Assembly: GCA_001574975.1 (NCBI GenBank)
Contig: KQ965762.1
Location: 126,001-138,656 of the forward strand
Direction: 5' to 3'
From: Gonapodya prolifera JEL478
Taxonomy: Eukaryota > Monoblepharomycota > Monoblepharidomycetes > Monoblepharidales > Gonapodyaceae
Length of the DNA stretch: 12,656 bases
In this document: positions 1-9,484 of the stretch, piece by piece
Position numbering within the stretch: position 1 is the stretch's first letter
Layout of the letters: each line of letters begins with the position of its first letter
The notes under the pieces: generated by a model
The model's database searches: none
What the model saw: only the letters and a program-made list of their open reading frames with translations
Told to the model about the DNA's origin: nothing
Made by a program: the position numbers and the translations under genes

Positions 1-632
1 AAGACCAGAAATAGGCATCCTCATCACTTCCCCATCAGGAAGGAATGATGTGTCTAAGGCAGAGAAGCGTGTGGGCTTATCATGACGGGATTTGCCGGTA
101 CGTAGCCATCGGCTTTAAGGGAATCGCTACAGGGAATCCTTACTGGTGTGGATAGCTCGTTGATCCAGAATCCTGCATCGCTCTCGAGCTTAAAATTGAA
201 GCCTTCGGGCAGCATTTTGAATCAGGCTGGCGACCATCCTTGGGTATACCTCAGTCATCAACGGTGAAAGGTCGGGAAAGCCGCACATTGCGCATGATGT
301 GGCAGCGCTCCAGGATACGGCATCGCACCGGTGGCGACCGAGCTCGCGTCAATCTCCTTTCCGTTAAGATTGGCTCGGGAGGAAGAGACCCGCTGAGGAT
401 CCATCTGCTTATCGAGGATGAATACAAGTGCCTGGGAAGAACCATTTTTCCGCCGGCGGAGCATTCCCAACCCTGGTGTTGCATGCATATCACGCTCAGG
501 CACCAACAATCTCGTCCCGATTTCCGCCCTCGGATTCAGCAGTTTATTAATTCGAGCGCAGACGAAGCCTAAATCCTCAATAAAATTGTCCGGATAACAA
601 TAACTCTGGATCCCGGCTTGGGCTAGCGATTT
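1..632. other. Left flank, no confident gene
   Basis: No ORF here shows a recognisable domain. On the minus strand an exon-like stretch (about 213-151) encodes MLPEGFNFKLESDAGFWINE and then reaches CCA|GTAAGG, a good donor. An acceptor-like CTGCCTTAG at about 58-50 is followed by an open frame to the window edge. The reading phases of these two pieces do not match, so I do not call a gene. This could be the 5' part of a minus-strand gene continuing off the left edge, or the degraded region downstream of the histidine kinase. Open frames on both strands between 240 and 572 overlap each other and look like chance ORFs. Confidence 0.3.
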
Positions 633-3551
633 TCATGCTCGCGGTTCAGTAGGCCTCATCCTCGCAAATGTTTCCAGCGTCGCAACCAGGTCTTCGAGCC
701 TGACAGGCTTCGCCAAGAACAAGTCCATAATCCGCAGACACTTCTCCACGTTGCTGGGCGCTGCTGCCGCCGACAGGGCGACAATGAAGGGGCGCTGCTG
801 GGGTGAAAGGGATCGTTGAATGGCCTCGCTGGCCTCCATGCCATCGAGGACGGGCATTTGGATATCCTGCGAGCGAGGAGGCGAGAACGTCACACGTCAT
901 TAAACATGAAAGAGATTGGGAAACGCGGTGTTACCATAAGAATGACGTCAAAATGCTTCCCGGCCGAAGCCGCATCCAGTGCCTTCTGCACTGCCTCCCT
1001 TCCATCCACCGCTGTCTCCGCCGAAAGGCCGACCTTTGATAGGAACTTCATAACTACCAAGGCGTTGACTTTGTTGTCTTCAGCAAGAAGGATCCGCGGT
1101 TGGTACGTCCGGAGCGGGGAAGTTGGCGAGAGCTCAAACGAGCGGCGGCGACGAGATGGCTGAAGCCGATGCTGGAAAGGGTCCTCGGGCTCGGGGGAGG
1201 GCGTAAGAGGGGCTGTGGGGAGTGCGATGGAAAAGGAGAAGGTGCTGCCAACGCCGGGCGAGGAATCGACCCAGATGCGGCCGCCCATGAGGTCCAAGAT
1301 GCTTTTTACGATAGCGAGTCCTAGAGAGGAAGAGTTAACAGTGAACGCCATAAACACCTCGGCATTCCACATACCAAGCCCTGTTCCTTCGTACTGCCTT
1401 TTATATGACGAATCGACCTGACTGTTTTGATAAGAAAAGAAGAAGTGAAAAGTCAAGGAGAGAAGGAGTATTCAAGTGGCGCACCTGAATGGCTGAAAAA
1501 GGGAACTCTGCTTATCCTTAGGAATTCCAACTCCGGTGTCCTACTTCAGCATGTTAGTAGCCGGGGGAGCACATTCAGCGTAGCCACAGACGAACAAACC
1601 TGAACTTGGAACAGCAGAGGGGTGCCAGTACCGATTGGCGTGCTGCCAACATCACCAATCGGCATGCTGCCCTCATCATGGTGTAAACGGCCGTTCTCCA
1701 GTGGGATATCACCGACGCCTTGAACTTTCAGAAACACGGTCCCTACATCCGTGTACTTCATCGCGTTCCCCACCAGATTCAACAGCACTTGTCTGAGCCT
1801 GCTCGCATCACCCATGAATATATCGGGTACTTCCCGGGAGATATCAAGAGTGAGGGTCGTAGTCCGCTTGGAGAGCACGACTGGGCGGAATGGAGCAATG
1901 ACGCTAGAGCAGAGCTCCCGAAGACTGAACCGATCGAGTTGGAGGACGGTTTTGCCTCTTTCAAAATAACGATGGTGGAATTACAAAATGCACGACTTTG
2001 GGTCAGGACACAAACTTACGCCTCGAGTCTCGAATAATCCAACAGATCGTTGATCACCGAACGAAGTCCGTTCCCGCTCTGCGTTATTATGTCCACCAGT
2101 TCTTCTTGCTCCTTAGATAGTCCGCAAGAGTCGCGGAGGAGGGAAGCCATGCCGAGGACGCCGTTTCTGCCGGCAACGGCACGGTAAACGACGTGGCGGA
2201 ACGACAAGGTGAGCGCGGACCCACAATGGTGTTCGCAACTCGTGAGAAACGTTTGCAAGGAGCAAGTTTTTGGCACGCGAAGCGGACTCGAGCTCTCTGT
2301 TCTGATCGATGAGCCGCTGCTCAAGCTCGCGCTCGACCTTGGAATGTGAGAAAGCGTTCAATATTCGAAAGAGATGAGCTCCGCCCGTGGACCGTGACTC
2401 ACGCTGTACCCCAGCAGAAAATCTTCTCCCGTCACCTGGTCTCGGTAGGGAAGGTGTGTTGTCCGTACGGGCACAGGCGTGCCGTCCGGCTTCTGCCAGT
2501 TGTAAGAGATTGTCATGCTCCCAGTCGCGGGGTCGGGCGGCGGGAGGTCCTCGGCATGCCACTCCCCGAGACGGACGTCCCGCCAACCTTGTCCTAGGAA
2601 CTCGCTCCCGGATCGTCCAACTGGGCATCAATATAGCACATGGGAATTGAAACAAAATGCAAGAAATAGAGTCGAAGAGTGACGTCGGAACTCACCCATA
2701 GACTTGATGTAGGGGTTGTCCTTTACCCAAATGATGTCAAATGGCTCCGTCGTTTCGGCTAAGTGCAGAAACGCCGGCACATGATCCATGAAGGTTTCGT
2801 AGAGGCGGAGCAGTTGGCCACGGTACACCCTCACTGGGTCGTAGACTGTCGAGGACGGGAGGTAATGGATGACAATGATGGTAGCGGACGGTGACCGTCG
2901 AGTTTCGCACGTACCGGCGATCAGGAAGAGCGGACCTTCGGACGATTCTCCGATATGCTCAATGATGTGCAGGCATTGGCGTTCTCCTCTACTGGGCGAG
3001 CTCCGCTGTTGAATAATGTCCCTCACGCTCATTTCCGGCGGGTTTGACGGGTCAAACCTCACAAACGATTGTGCAGAGACTACACTCTGAAGTCCACACG
3101 GTCGTCCGGTAGCGCGCGCCTCGTGTAGGGCGGATAGAACCAACTTGTGACTGTCGGCAGAAAGGTCACCAACGGAACCCTCCACAATTGACGGAGCGAG
3201 GGGGTGTGAGACATAGAGGCGGCGAATTTCCGTTTCTGTTTCAAGCCGGACAATGCATGTGGAGAGCTTAAAGTCGGGATACTAGAATGGGATGGAAACG
3301 GGTGTGTAGAGCCCTAGTTAAACGGAAACCGAGTCTCGCTTGGCACTCGCCACCGGCGCTTGATCTCCTACTGGCCCCCGCACCGTGAAGATGACTTCGC
3401 GAGGCGAGGGTCCCCGACGAATCTCCTCCAGCTCTGCTTCGAGGTCGGCGATTCGTGCGGCCATCCGCGATCGGGAAGCGTTGCATGGAAGGCATCCGCA
3501 GGCGCAGGCGTCCACTCTTTCAGGGGCGGGCATGTCGAATAGTACGATCAC
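633..3551 (-). CDS. Hybrid histidine kinase (PAS-HisKA-HATPase-receiver), ten exons
   Basis: Sensor kinase of the fungal multistep phosphorelay; it autophosphorylates a His and passes the phosphate to its own receiver Asp and then to an HPt protein (family knowledge). Exons by my reading: 3551-3330, 3281-2696, 2620-2403, 2337-2225, 2166-2020, 1957-1600, 1540-1485, 1421-1375, 1320-935, 866-633. They join in frame to about 788 residues. Order: Cys cluster C16-x-C-x-C-x2-C23; short coiled coil 28-48; PAS about 235-340; HisKA with NVSHELRTPLNGV (His374); N box NAMKYT (Asn493); G1 DTGVGIP 549-555; G2 GTGLG 579-583; receiver with Glu663/Asp664, phospho-Asp712 in MDIQMP, Ser743, Lys764. Every catalytic residue I can check is present. 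Intron 6 (1599-1541) has a TACTAAC branch site; its donor is GTTTGT. The first donor (TCG|GTTTCC, 3329) is weak, so the exon 1/2 boundary is less certain. No transmembrane segment is visible, so it is probably soluble. Met7 is an alternative start. Confidence 0.93.
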
Positions 3552-3635
3552 ACCGATGAGCCGGGGGCAGAGGAAGGAGGAAAAGGGAAATTGGACAACT
3601 CCCGATTCTTATTGGGTACATCGGGTAGTGCAACC

Positions 3636-3705
3636 AATTTTGATTAGCCCCCGCACAGTGGGAAGTTTTGACCCCGAAGACGTCCTGAAGTAATTTTGAT
3701 TAGCC
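3636..3705. repeat. Pair of 14-bp direct repeats upstream of the histidine kinase
   Basis: AATTTTGATTAGCC occurs at 3636-3649 and again at 3692-3705, an offset of 56 bp. Read on the minus strand the copies lie about 85-155 bp upstream of the kinase ATG (3551). The left copy is preceded by CCAAT on the plus strand (3634-3638). A promoter element pair is one possibility, a small local duplication another. No TATA box is obvious. Confidence 0.45.
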
Positions 3706-3709
3706 AAGG

Positions 3710-4240
3710 GGTGCTGCCCACTGACATTTTGGCGCTTTTTGGCCCCAATGGATGCAAATTGGTGGGCGATATTGTTCTATATCTGTGTGCTCTCGGCGTC
3801 TAGCACTGTGGTTGGTACATTCCTTGACTTCTGAGGATGGCGACACCGTCACTGCTTCCGCTGCTGCTGCCAGCTCGAGCCGCAGAGTTCCTGCGATCAA
3901 AAGCGGACAAAGCCTTCGACGAGCCCTCACCTGTTCATGGCTGTTGTCCGGTGAGGGGTCAGTCCCAGCTTCGAAATTCCGTGCCGCGTCACACAGAGCG
4001 AGAAGGCGCGTCGGTCCGGCCGGAGTCATTGGGGTTGGGAAGACGGACTGAGCATGTAAGGGGAGGCGAGCCAGCGTCGGTCTCCGGCGAACCAATACTC
4101 CGGACCCAGCCTCTCGGACGGTAGCGCAAAAATCGTTTAAGAAAGGGGTTTTCGAGCCTGTTGCTTCCAAACGAGGCTTAAGTAGTTCGCGAATTGCAGT
4201 TCCACTAAATAAACGCTCCACCGAGGAGCAGCGGGAGTCG
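3710..4240. other. Intergenic stretch without a supported gene
   Basis: Open frames exist on both strands (3752-4051 plus; 3700-4287 minus), but both are rich in Ser, Arg, Ala and Pro, lack recognisable motifs and cover the same bases. This is what GC-rich non-coding DNA produces. I see no tRNA, rRNA or transposase. Confidence 0.5.
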
Positions 4241-4280
4241 CAACGTGGTTGTGGGGTTCCGCCTGCTTCCCCGGGACCTA

Positions 4281-4560
4281 AACCCAACGCACTTTTTTGA
4301 CGCTACCATCCCCGTATGTGCACATTCTAAAGTCGCCCCAATCTACGCAAGTTGCAAATCTCACCATCCTAGCCCGCCAAAACGTCCGGTCGTTCGCGCA
4401 CCCGCCCCGAGGTTAGCCCAATTCTTCCCGATGCCCCAAGTTTTCAACCTCGCTCCTAATCCACACCCATCCGCGCGCACCCCCGCCACCGCCTCCTCAA
4501 ACCCCTTCCCCCCGTCCGTCGCCCACCCCGCGCTACTCATTCTCCCATTCTACCCTTACT
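4281..4560. other. C-rich, G-poor tract
   Basis: The plus strand is strongly pyrimidine-biased here, mainly C, with long runs such as CCTTCCCCCCGTCC and few G. Such tracts are common just upstream of transcription starts in fungi, so this could be the promoter of a plus-strand gene further right, but no convincing gene follows. The plus-strand ORF that spans it (4245-4634) is Pro/Ala/Ser-rich because of this composition, not because of a recognisable domain. Confidence 0.4.
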
Positions 4561-4972
4561 CGTGCCCCGCTGCATGCCCCGCGTACGCCGGATACGGCGG
4601 CAGCACCTCCCCCTGCCCCAGTGGCGGGTCGTAAGCCACGTAGGGCGCCCGCTGCTGGCCCACTTGCCGCCTGAGTAGTAGCGCCTGCGGCGCAGGGGGC
4701 GCCAGGCTCCGTATGTGTGGCTCGACGACGGTAGGGATTCCCGAGCCCGCGCGGGTGAGTTTCGAGCCCGGGAAGGGTTGGCCGATGCGGCGGGCGTGGG
4801 TGGTGTGATGGGCTTTCATGTTGTCAATGCGGTGACTGCCGGTGGGCGGTCCCGGCGATCTTCGAGGAGGCGCGATTTCCGCGGAAGTGGCGGTACAAAA
4901 GACAGAGACAAACGCAAAACAACACACCCGTCCTCCCAGCAAAGCGGGGCTCACTCTTGAAACGGCGAACAC
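4556..4972 (-). CDS. Doubtful ORF with a PPxY-like C-terminal tail
   Basis: An ORF of 138 codons ends in a tail containing APYVAYDPPLGQ and LPPYPAYAG, spacing reminiscent of Pro-Tyr rich cytosolic tails of small fungal membrane proteins. The N-terminal part (GGRVCCFAFVSVFCTATSA) is weakly hydrophobic, but I see no clear signal peptide. A competing reading exists on the plus strand, where a GTGAGT donor lies at about 4755. I do not recognise the product. It may be a degraded exon or a chance ORF. Confidence 0.18.
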   Translation of the reverse strand: MFAVSRVSPALLGGRVCCFAFVSVFCTATSAEIAPPRRSPGPPTGSHRIDNMKAHHTTHARRIGQPFPGSKLTRAGSGIPTVVEPHIRSLAPPAPQALLLRRQVGQQRAPYVAYDPPLGQGEVLPPYPAYAGHAAGHE

Positions 4973-5206
4973 TCCGCCGGCACCCTGAGACCCCCAATGG
5001 ACACTCCTCGCAAGCTCTCAGTTTTGGCCGTATATTTGTTGTTGGGATCTTCAATTCAACTTCGCTCTCGTTATTGTGTCCTCTTTGGCCGCCTCCGCCG
5101 TCATCACTAAAGCTTGTGCGGGTCGCGATACTTTCCTCGATTCTATTTTAAACATTGGAGAGCGGGCGACGGCGACGGAAGTATTGGTCATCTTTTTCTC
5201 TCCAGG

Positions 5207-5464
5207 CAAGTGATCGACTTGCTCAAAATCATTGAGAAATGCGGCCGTTAAAGGATTAAACCTTTGTCTTCCGCGTTCTAGGCAAGCGACGAGGACATAT
5301 TTGAAGACGTGGCAGGCAGAGCACGGCGGCAGGCTGCAGCTGGTCTCCCGTCGCCCGAGTACGACCACCGTATCCGGCTCGCCCGGCTTTTGTTCGACGT
5401 CGACTATCACCAGATGCGAAGGCTTGTGTCGGACAGCATACGGACCATTGTATATAATCGATGA
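5207..5464 (+). pseudogene. Orphan exon-like pieces of an unrecognised plus-strand gene
   Basis: Two stretches look like coding exons behind good acceptors. CTCTCCAG at about 5205 is followed by a frame giving QVIDLLKIIEKCGR (5207-5248). CGTTCTAG at 5281 is followed by 60 open codons (5282-5461, stop at 5462-5464). The second has a charged, helix-like composition: SDEDIFEDVAGRARRQ near its start, then RLARLLFDVDYHQMRRLV. The phases of the two pieces do not join through any GT donor I can find, so the gene is either broken or spliced in a way I cannot see. Upstream, an open plus-strand frame at about 4993-5185 is hydrophobic and may belong to it. No family is recognised. Confidence 0.3.
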
Positions 5465-6490
5465 CAGAATAGTTCGAATATAACGCTAGGCTTCTGTTCG
5501 TCCTCCTGCCTGGAAGTGTCCAGAAGTGATGGAACTACGGGCGGGTAAATGCTGTTTGTGTAAGGGGCGGGCACTGCGTAGAAACGTAGCGGGCGCGTAA
5601 CACCAAACGTTCCCGCGCCGGCCAAAAGCAGGTAAGTTGGAGGAAGCTGGCGGACTGGCGAGCCAAGGAGGAAAGGCGGAGGAGCCGACCCGCTGGCCGG
5701 CACCCACTCGTAGGGCCGGGCGACCGAAAAGTTGACGAGTTGCGCGGGAGCCGCCACTTCCGACGGGAAATGCTCATTCCAGGCTAATGGATCGATAGCA
5801 GCCGCCGAACTGCGAGCGCCCCAGTTCACCGACAGAGGTCGGTGGTCTCGGGTGGGGATAGTGTCGGTTTTGCCCCTAAAAACTTCGCGGGGTGCTCGCC
5901 GATAAAATATTCATATCTGAGACCGTTCTGCATCATAATAGTGACTTGGTCGAAGTCCGAGACGACATTTCCACCTTGCTGCTTCCGGGATAGCTGCTCG
6001 AGCATCCCCTGCTCGTCTACTTCCACCCCTCCGAATATGCTCGCCAAGTTCCTTATGACGTGGTACGCCAGGAGGCAGGCGGGCCAGTTCGTGCCAAGCA
6101 ACCGGAGCGCCTTGACGAGGGTCGCTAGATCGCGCTTCAAGTCTTTGATGGCCGGCGCGATGGACGATGGCACGGTACTCGGGCCCGACTTACTCTGAAC
6201 CATGGCGTACAGGCCGCGGATCGAGACGAGGACCATGAAAGCGGCCTGAAATATCCAGAGATATCCCAAACTATTGTTGAAGCCACGCAGTTTTGGGATA
6301 ATTGCGCATTGCGTTGGCCATGACCTTCGCGCACGCGACGGCCTCCACGGCAGCTCGCACGAACGACAAGCTCTGAGTCCAGCTTACGTCCAACGCCATA
6401 GTGGCAAGTTCCGCTGGACGGTGAAGAAGGAGAAACGTTCCATGATATGACATGACCATGACAAGCGCGCCCAGCTTCAGGATGAATATG
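5407..6490 (-). pseudogene. Remnant of a fungal-specific (Zn-cluster type) transcription factor
   Basis: This is the C-terminal half of a protein of the Fungal_trans type, the regulatory domain that follows Zn(II)2Cys6 DNA-binding domains. Recognisable blocks in order are YHGTFLLLHRP (typical LLxHRP element), a helical stretch around FVRAAVEAVACAKVMA, LGYLWIFQAAFMVLVSIRGL, then a long tail. The reading frame breaks twice: near 6271-6280, where a TAG stop interrupts CAACAATAG and the frame resumes one base on, and near 5873-5880, where loss of one base in the TTTTTAGGGG run shifts into the frame read down to the stop at 5407. The DNA-binding half is missing. Recognisable sequence stops at about 6480-6490, where the F-box ORF on the other strand begins. 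No intron of normal length bridges either break, so I call it a pseudogene; sequencing errors could explain the frameshifts but not the missing half. Confidence 0.62.
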
Positions 6491-6994
6491 AATATCCTGC
6501 TGTTTCCAACTGAAATCCTAGTGACCATTGTGCGCTATCTCCCCTTGAGTTCCGTGCTCGCTCTCTCCCAAGCATCCAGATTCTGGACTTTCAGTGACCA
6601 ACAACTGATAAGAGCTAGAGGACGTGTCCCTCTTGTACTTGCAGCATGCTCCAGCGACATTGAGGATGTGTTGGAGTCTAAGGTTATGCGGCAGGAACAC
6701 ATTGCTACCTACATGAAGGCCATGACCGCTCTCTGTTTCTCCGCGAACAACGACGAGGACGTACTCGAGCTCATTCAAAACGATTGCGTCCTATACAGGG
6801 ACAAGGAGGAGAGACGGTCCATCAACTGGTTTGACACAACGTTCCCAAGCTATGAGATCATGTACTGGGCTCGTCAGAAAACGTTTTCGAGCTTGGAATA
6901 TGCCAAGATCGCTAGGAATGAGTGGATGGGCTTGGAGGGGTACGATGAGAGTTTGGTCGGTATCGATGACAGCGAGGAACCATACTTAACTTAA
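6482..6994 (+). CDS. F-box domain protein
   Basis: An intronless ORF of about 170 codons whose N-terminus matches the F-box: LLFPTEILVTIVRYLPLSSV at residues 6-25, followed by LALSQASRFW. F-box proteins bind Skp1 and recruit substrates to SCF ubiquitin ligases (family knowledge). The remaining 130 residues contain no repeat domain I recognise (no LRR, WD40 or Kelch), and the C-terminus is acidic (IDDSEEPYLT). An upstream Met at 6452 is in frame, but those ten codons lie antisense to conserved codons of the transcription-factor remnant, so I prefer Met at 6482 (or 6488). The ORF begins within a few bases of the point where base composition drops and the transcription factor is cut off. It could be a complete small gene or the 5' part of a longer one. 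Confidence 0.7.
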   Translation: MNMNILLFPTEILVTIVRYLPLSSVLALSQASRFWTFSDQQLIRARGRVPLVLAACSSDIEDVLESKVMRQEHIATYMKAMTALCFSANNDEDVLELIQNDCVLYRDKEERRSINWFDTTFPSYEIMYWARQKTFSSLEYAKIARNEWMGLEGYDESLVGIDDSEEPYLT

Positions 6995-7429
6995 CCCACA
7001 CTGAGCATTCTACACTACGCAAATTCCCTTTACTTGTGTTCTTCTGACATGCACATCATTCAGGATACTCCGCCATATGTCTTTATCTCGGGACGACAGG
7101 AACAGCGATCAAAAGTATTCCGGATCATGCATAACTGACGCCAAAGAGTCGATGCCTCTTGGAAGAACATACCATTGGTCAGCTCCAGATCTTGCACTTT
7201 GCAAAGTACCGAACATATCCAAATAACACCCTTCCTCTTGTGCTGTTCAACTTCAACCTTGAACATCAAAGTGCTCTTAGATTGTAAAAGTCCTGATACA
7301 TATCATACTCTTGTTTGACTGTCAACAAACAACAGCCTTTCCAGATTCACTGCCGCATGTTATGCATTGTGCAATGGCCTTCAAACCACAGTCCGCATTC
7401 TGCTTATTACTTGCTTCTTAGCGTAATCT
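6995..7429. other. A/T-rich stretch without a supported gene
   Basis: Downstream of the F-box stop. A 69-codon minus-strand frame (7060-7269) shows no recognisable motif and no exon-like borders. No RNA gene seen. Confidence 0.45.
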
Positions 7430-7870
7430 TGTTGATACAAGTGGGTATCTGTCAAAGAATGGAATAGTGACCGACGTCCGACTTGATGACTGAACGCGTT
7501 ATCCGGACCAAATTGCTAGTGCTGTTAATTGTCAAGGAAAGCGAATGTCTTGTAGATACAAATGGCTCTTCCCAACGAGTGAAACGATTTTTATTTCCAA
7601 TATGAAGAGTGAACGTCCAAAGAAACGAATAGAGCCCGACTTCCGATTTGATGCATCTCATTTGGATCCGTGCCAAATCCCTAGTGCGGCAGACGCTTGA
7701 TTATACTTCTTTGCTCTTTTAAAAGCCAGCAGTTTGGGGGCATTTTCTCTTTCCTTTGCAAATGGCTGTTTCCAAAGAATAAAGTGGTGCCTAACTTCGA
7801 CATCCAAGTGAACGCGTTATCTGAGTTCATAGCTGGGCCAAATAGCACCAGTATCACTGATAGCTTCCTT
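7430..7870. repeat. Three diverged tandem copies of a roughly 160-bp unit
   Basis: The core block recurs at about 7452-7488, 7617-7652 and 7772-7808 (offsets about 165 and 155 bp). Copies 1 and 2 agree at about 30 of 37 core bases (CAAAGAA..AATAG..CCGAC.TCCGA.TTGATG). Copies 1 and 3 share the exact 13-mer TGAACGCGTTATC at 7491-7503 and 7809-7821. All three then continue into a CCAAAT/CCAAATT block. A second block, GATACAAATGGCT and variants, precedes each core; copy 2 has about 40 extra bases between them. On the plus strand copies 2 and 3 encode similar peptides (YKWLFPT and CKWLFPK), so the unit may once have been protein-coding. No known element recognised. Confidence 0.6.
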
Positions 7871-8017
7871 AGAAGACGTTGTGGTCACAGAATTGGGGCA
7901 AAGTCAAATCCAGAAGCAGCAACCGCGGATGACGTCAATCCAGCGTACAAAAAGCAGCATTCCAATCTAAAACAAGTCAGCAAGTTCGCGTTTGAGCCGG
8001 TGGAGGCCAGAGTTTGA
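7697..8017 (+). pseudogene. ORF over the third repeat copy, doubtful
   Basis: A 106-codon open frame includes KWLFPKNKVVPNFDIQVNAL from the third repeat copy and then RRRCGHRIGAKSN. Copy 2 gives a related KWLFP peptide in another frame with a stop soon after, and copy 1 has stops. This looks like the least damaged of three copies of an old coding segment. I do not recognise the family. It could also be a chance ORF. Confidence 0.2.
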
Positions 8018-8384
8018 ATCCAATGAACGTTTTAAAGTCTTGTATCGCGGCAATGGTTTCGCGCCCAAACAATGCCAAACATCGCCGCTTGGGTGGCAAC
8101 TTGGAACGTGCTACAACTACGTGCCTTAAACACACACTTTGGCTTTGTACAATTGAATGTTCAGTGCTGGGGTCTCTTTGAGATAATACGGGGGCATATG
8201 AGTGACAGCAGACCAAGGCAATTGATACTGCGAGATTCACACTGCCATTTTCTCAAATTATGTCTTGTCCACGCTAGCAAGTTACTGGCATGCTCGGCCA
8301 CCATATTTTGAGCGAAATTTATAGAGTGGTTCGTAAGGAATGATGTGAATTTGCTTCAGGGGCGACGTTCCGACATGTCTCCAT
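8018..8384. other. Spacer without a supported gene
   Basis: Region between the repeat block and the 3' end of the primase-helicase remnant. Short overlapping ORFs on both strands (7977-8240 minus, 8072-8311 plus) have no recognisable motif. It probably includes the 3' flank of the remnant. No RNA gene or inverted repeat stood out. Confidence 0.4.
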
Positions 8385-9022
8385 TCAAGGCCTGATTTCC
8401 CATCCCCCATAACCACTCTTTTGCTCTGGGCCATATCGTCTCACGTTATGCGCCTTGGCACCATCGTCTCTCTGTTGCCACTTGCCCTCGGACAGCAGGA
8501 GACTGTCAAACTTTGTTCGCAAAGCATCATCTTTTGAGAATTGCGGCAGCAAAGGGATCTTGTTCTTCTTGACCCACTCCTTAAACTGATGCAATACGTC
8601 ATTGGCGCTGACACCACAGCTGATACTGTGGCATCGCCTCATTTGCTCTGCAATGAACCTTGCAAATGGGTCGTTAATCTCAGAATAGGCCTCTGTTTCC
8701 TGTTGCACCGCCTCTGGGACGTTTTGTAGATCTTCTGATTGATACTGCTTGTATCCTTGCAGAAGCATGCCCATGAAAGCGTACCTCCAAAGTCACAACA
8801 CGCTCCTCCAGGGTGTGATCTTTGGGAAAGATGAACTTCATGGGGCATGGTGCACTGTCAACGTACTTAGATTTGTAAGGCACATTGCAAACTCGCCTTT
8901 GGCCAGCACTATCCGTACTGTCCATTCGTGGGAGGTTGTTGGCAACAGGATGAAAGTGGAAGTTTGGGACAAAATTCCTTAGCTTTGCTACACAACCTAG
9001 GTGAGCTGCACGAGCCTGTAAA

Positions 9023-9099
9023 CTGCAGGAACGTGCATATATATGATCAAACATACATAATATGATGTAGCGCACACAGAACTCACCTGCAGGAACGTG
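9023..9099 (-). repeat. 13-bp direct repeat at both ends of a 64-nt intron-like segment
   Basis: CTGCAGGAACGTG (plus strand) occurs exactly at 9023-9035 and 9087-9099. On the minus strand each copy ends in CACGTTCCTGCAG. The first is followed by GTGAGT, a consensus donor, and the second closes the segment with the acceptor CAG. The offset is 64 bp, so the apparent intron (9086-9023) contains exactly one repeat copy. This is the arrangement expected from intron gain by tandem duplication or by insertion with target-site duplication. Confidence 0.65.
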
Positions 9100-9466
9100 A
9101 CGCCAAACTTGGGGCACGCCCTGCAGGTGCACTCATCTAAATACATGACCACAGTAGTGGCACAGCACTTAACACCTCACACTATATATACCATGTCAAT
9201 GGATGTCACCTGAGGCTATGGTGACAAGCTTCCTGGTAAAGCAGACAATACTGAAATGTGTCTTGGCCAGCAAGACCCTTGAGAAGCGCAAGATGCAACG
9301 AGGAGCCACTGACATTCTCTGACTTATACACTAAGCAATCACAGCTGGTCAAAGCATTGAGCTCCAGAGTTGGCTTGTTTGGGTGGGGGACTGGACCGCA
9401 CAGAAATTCTGCTCTTGTGGCGTGTGCCATCTTACCAAAGGTTGCTTCCATCAGCTTCATGGTGAT

Positions 9467-9484
9467 TCCCTTCCTGTTTGCACC
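9467..9484 (-). other. Degenerate Walker A (P-loop) of the D5 helicase
   Basis: The codons here read G-A-N-R-K-G where SF3 D5 helicases have the G-x-N-G-K-S/T core (family knowledge). The Lys and Asn are kept, but Gly is replaced by Arg before the Lys and the nucleotide-contacting Ser/Thr after it is Gly. This would be expected to abolish ATP binding. Confidence 0.7.

Noticed and set aside
240-572. 110-codon plus-strand ORF
   Set aside because: Two minus-strand ORFs cover the same bases, and none has motifs or splice context.
890-1456. A single long ORF over the receiver region of the kinase
   Set aside because: It reads through introns at 1374-1321 and 934-867. The spliced reading restores GTGLGL and MDIQMP, which the unspliced one disrupts.
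3700-4287. 195-codon minus-strand ORF
   Set aside because: Low-complexity, Arg/Ser/Pro-rich, competing ORFs on the other strand, no domain. GC-rich non-coding sequence explains it.
7430-7870. CRISPR array
   Set aside because: Repeats are long, diverged and unevenly spaced, and the genome is eukaryotic.
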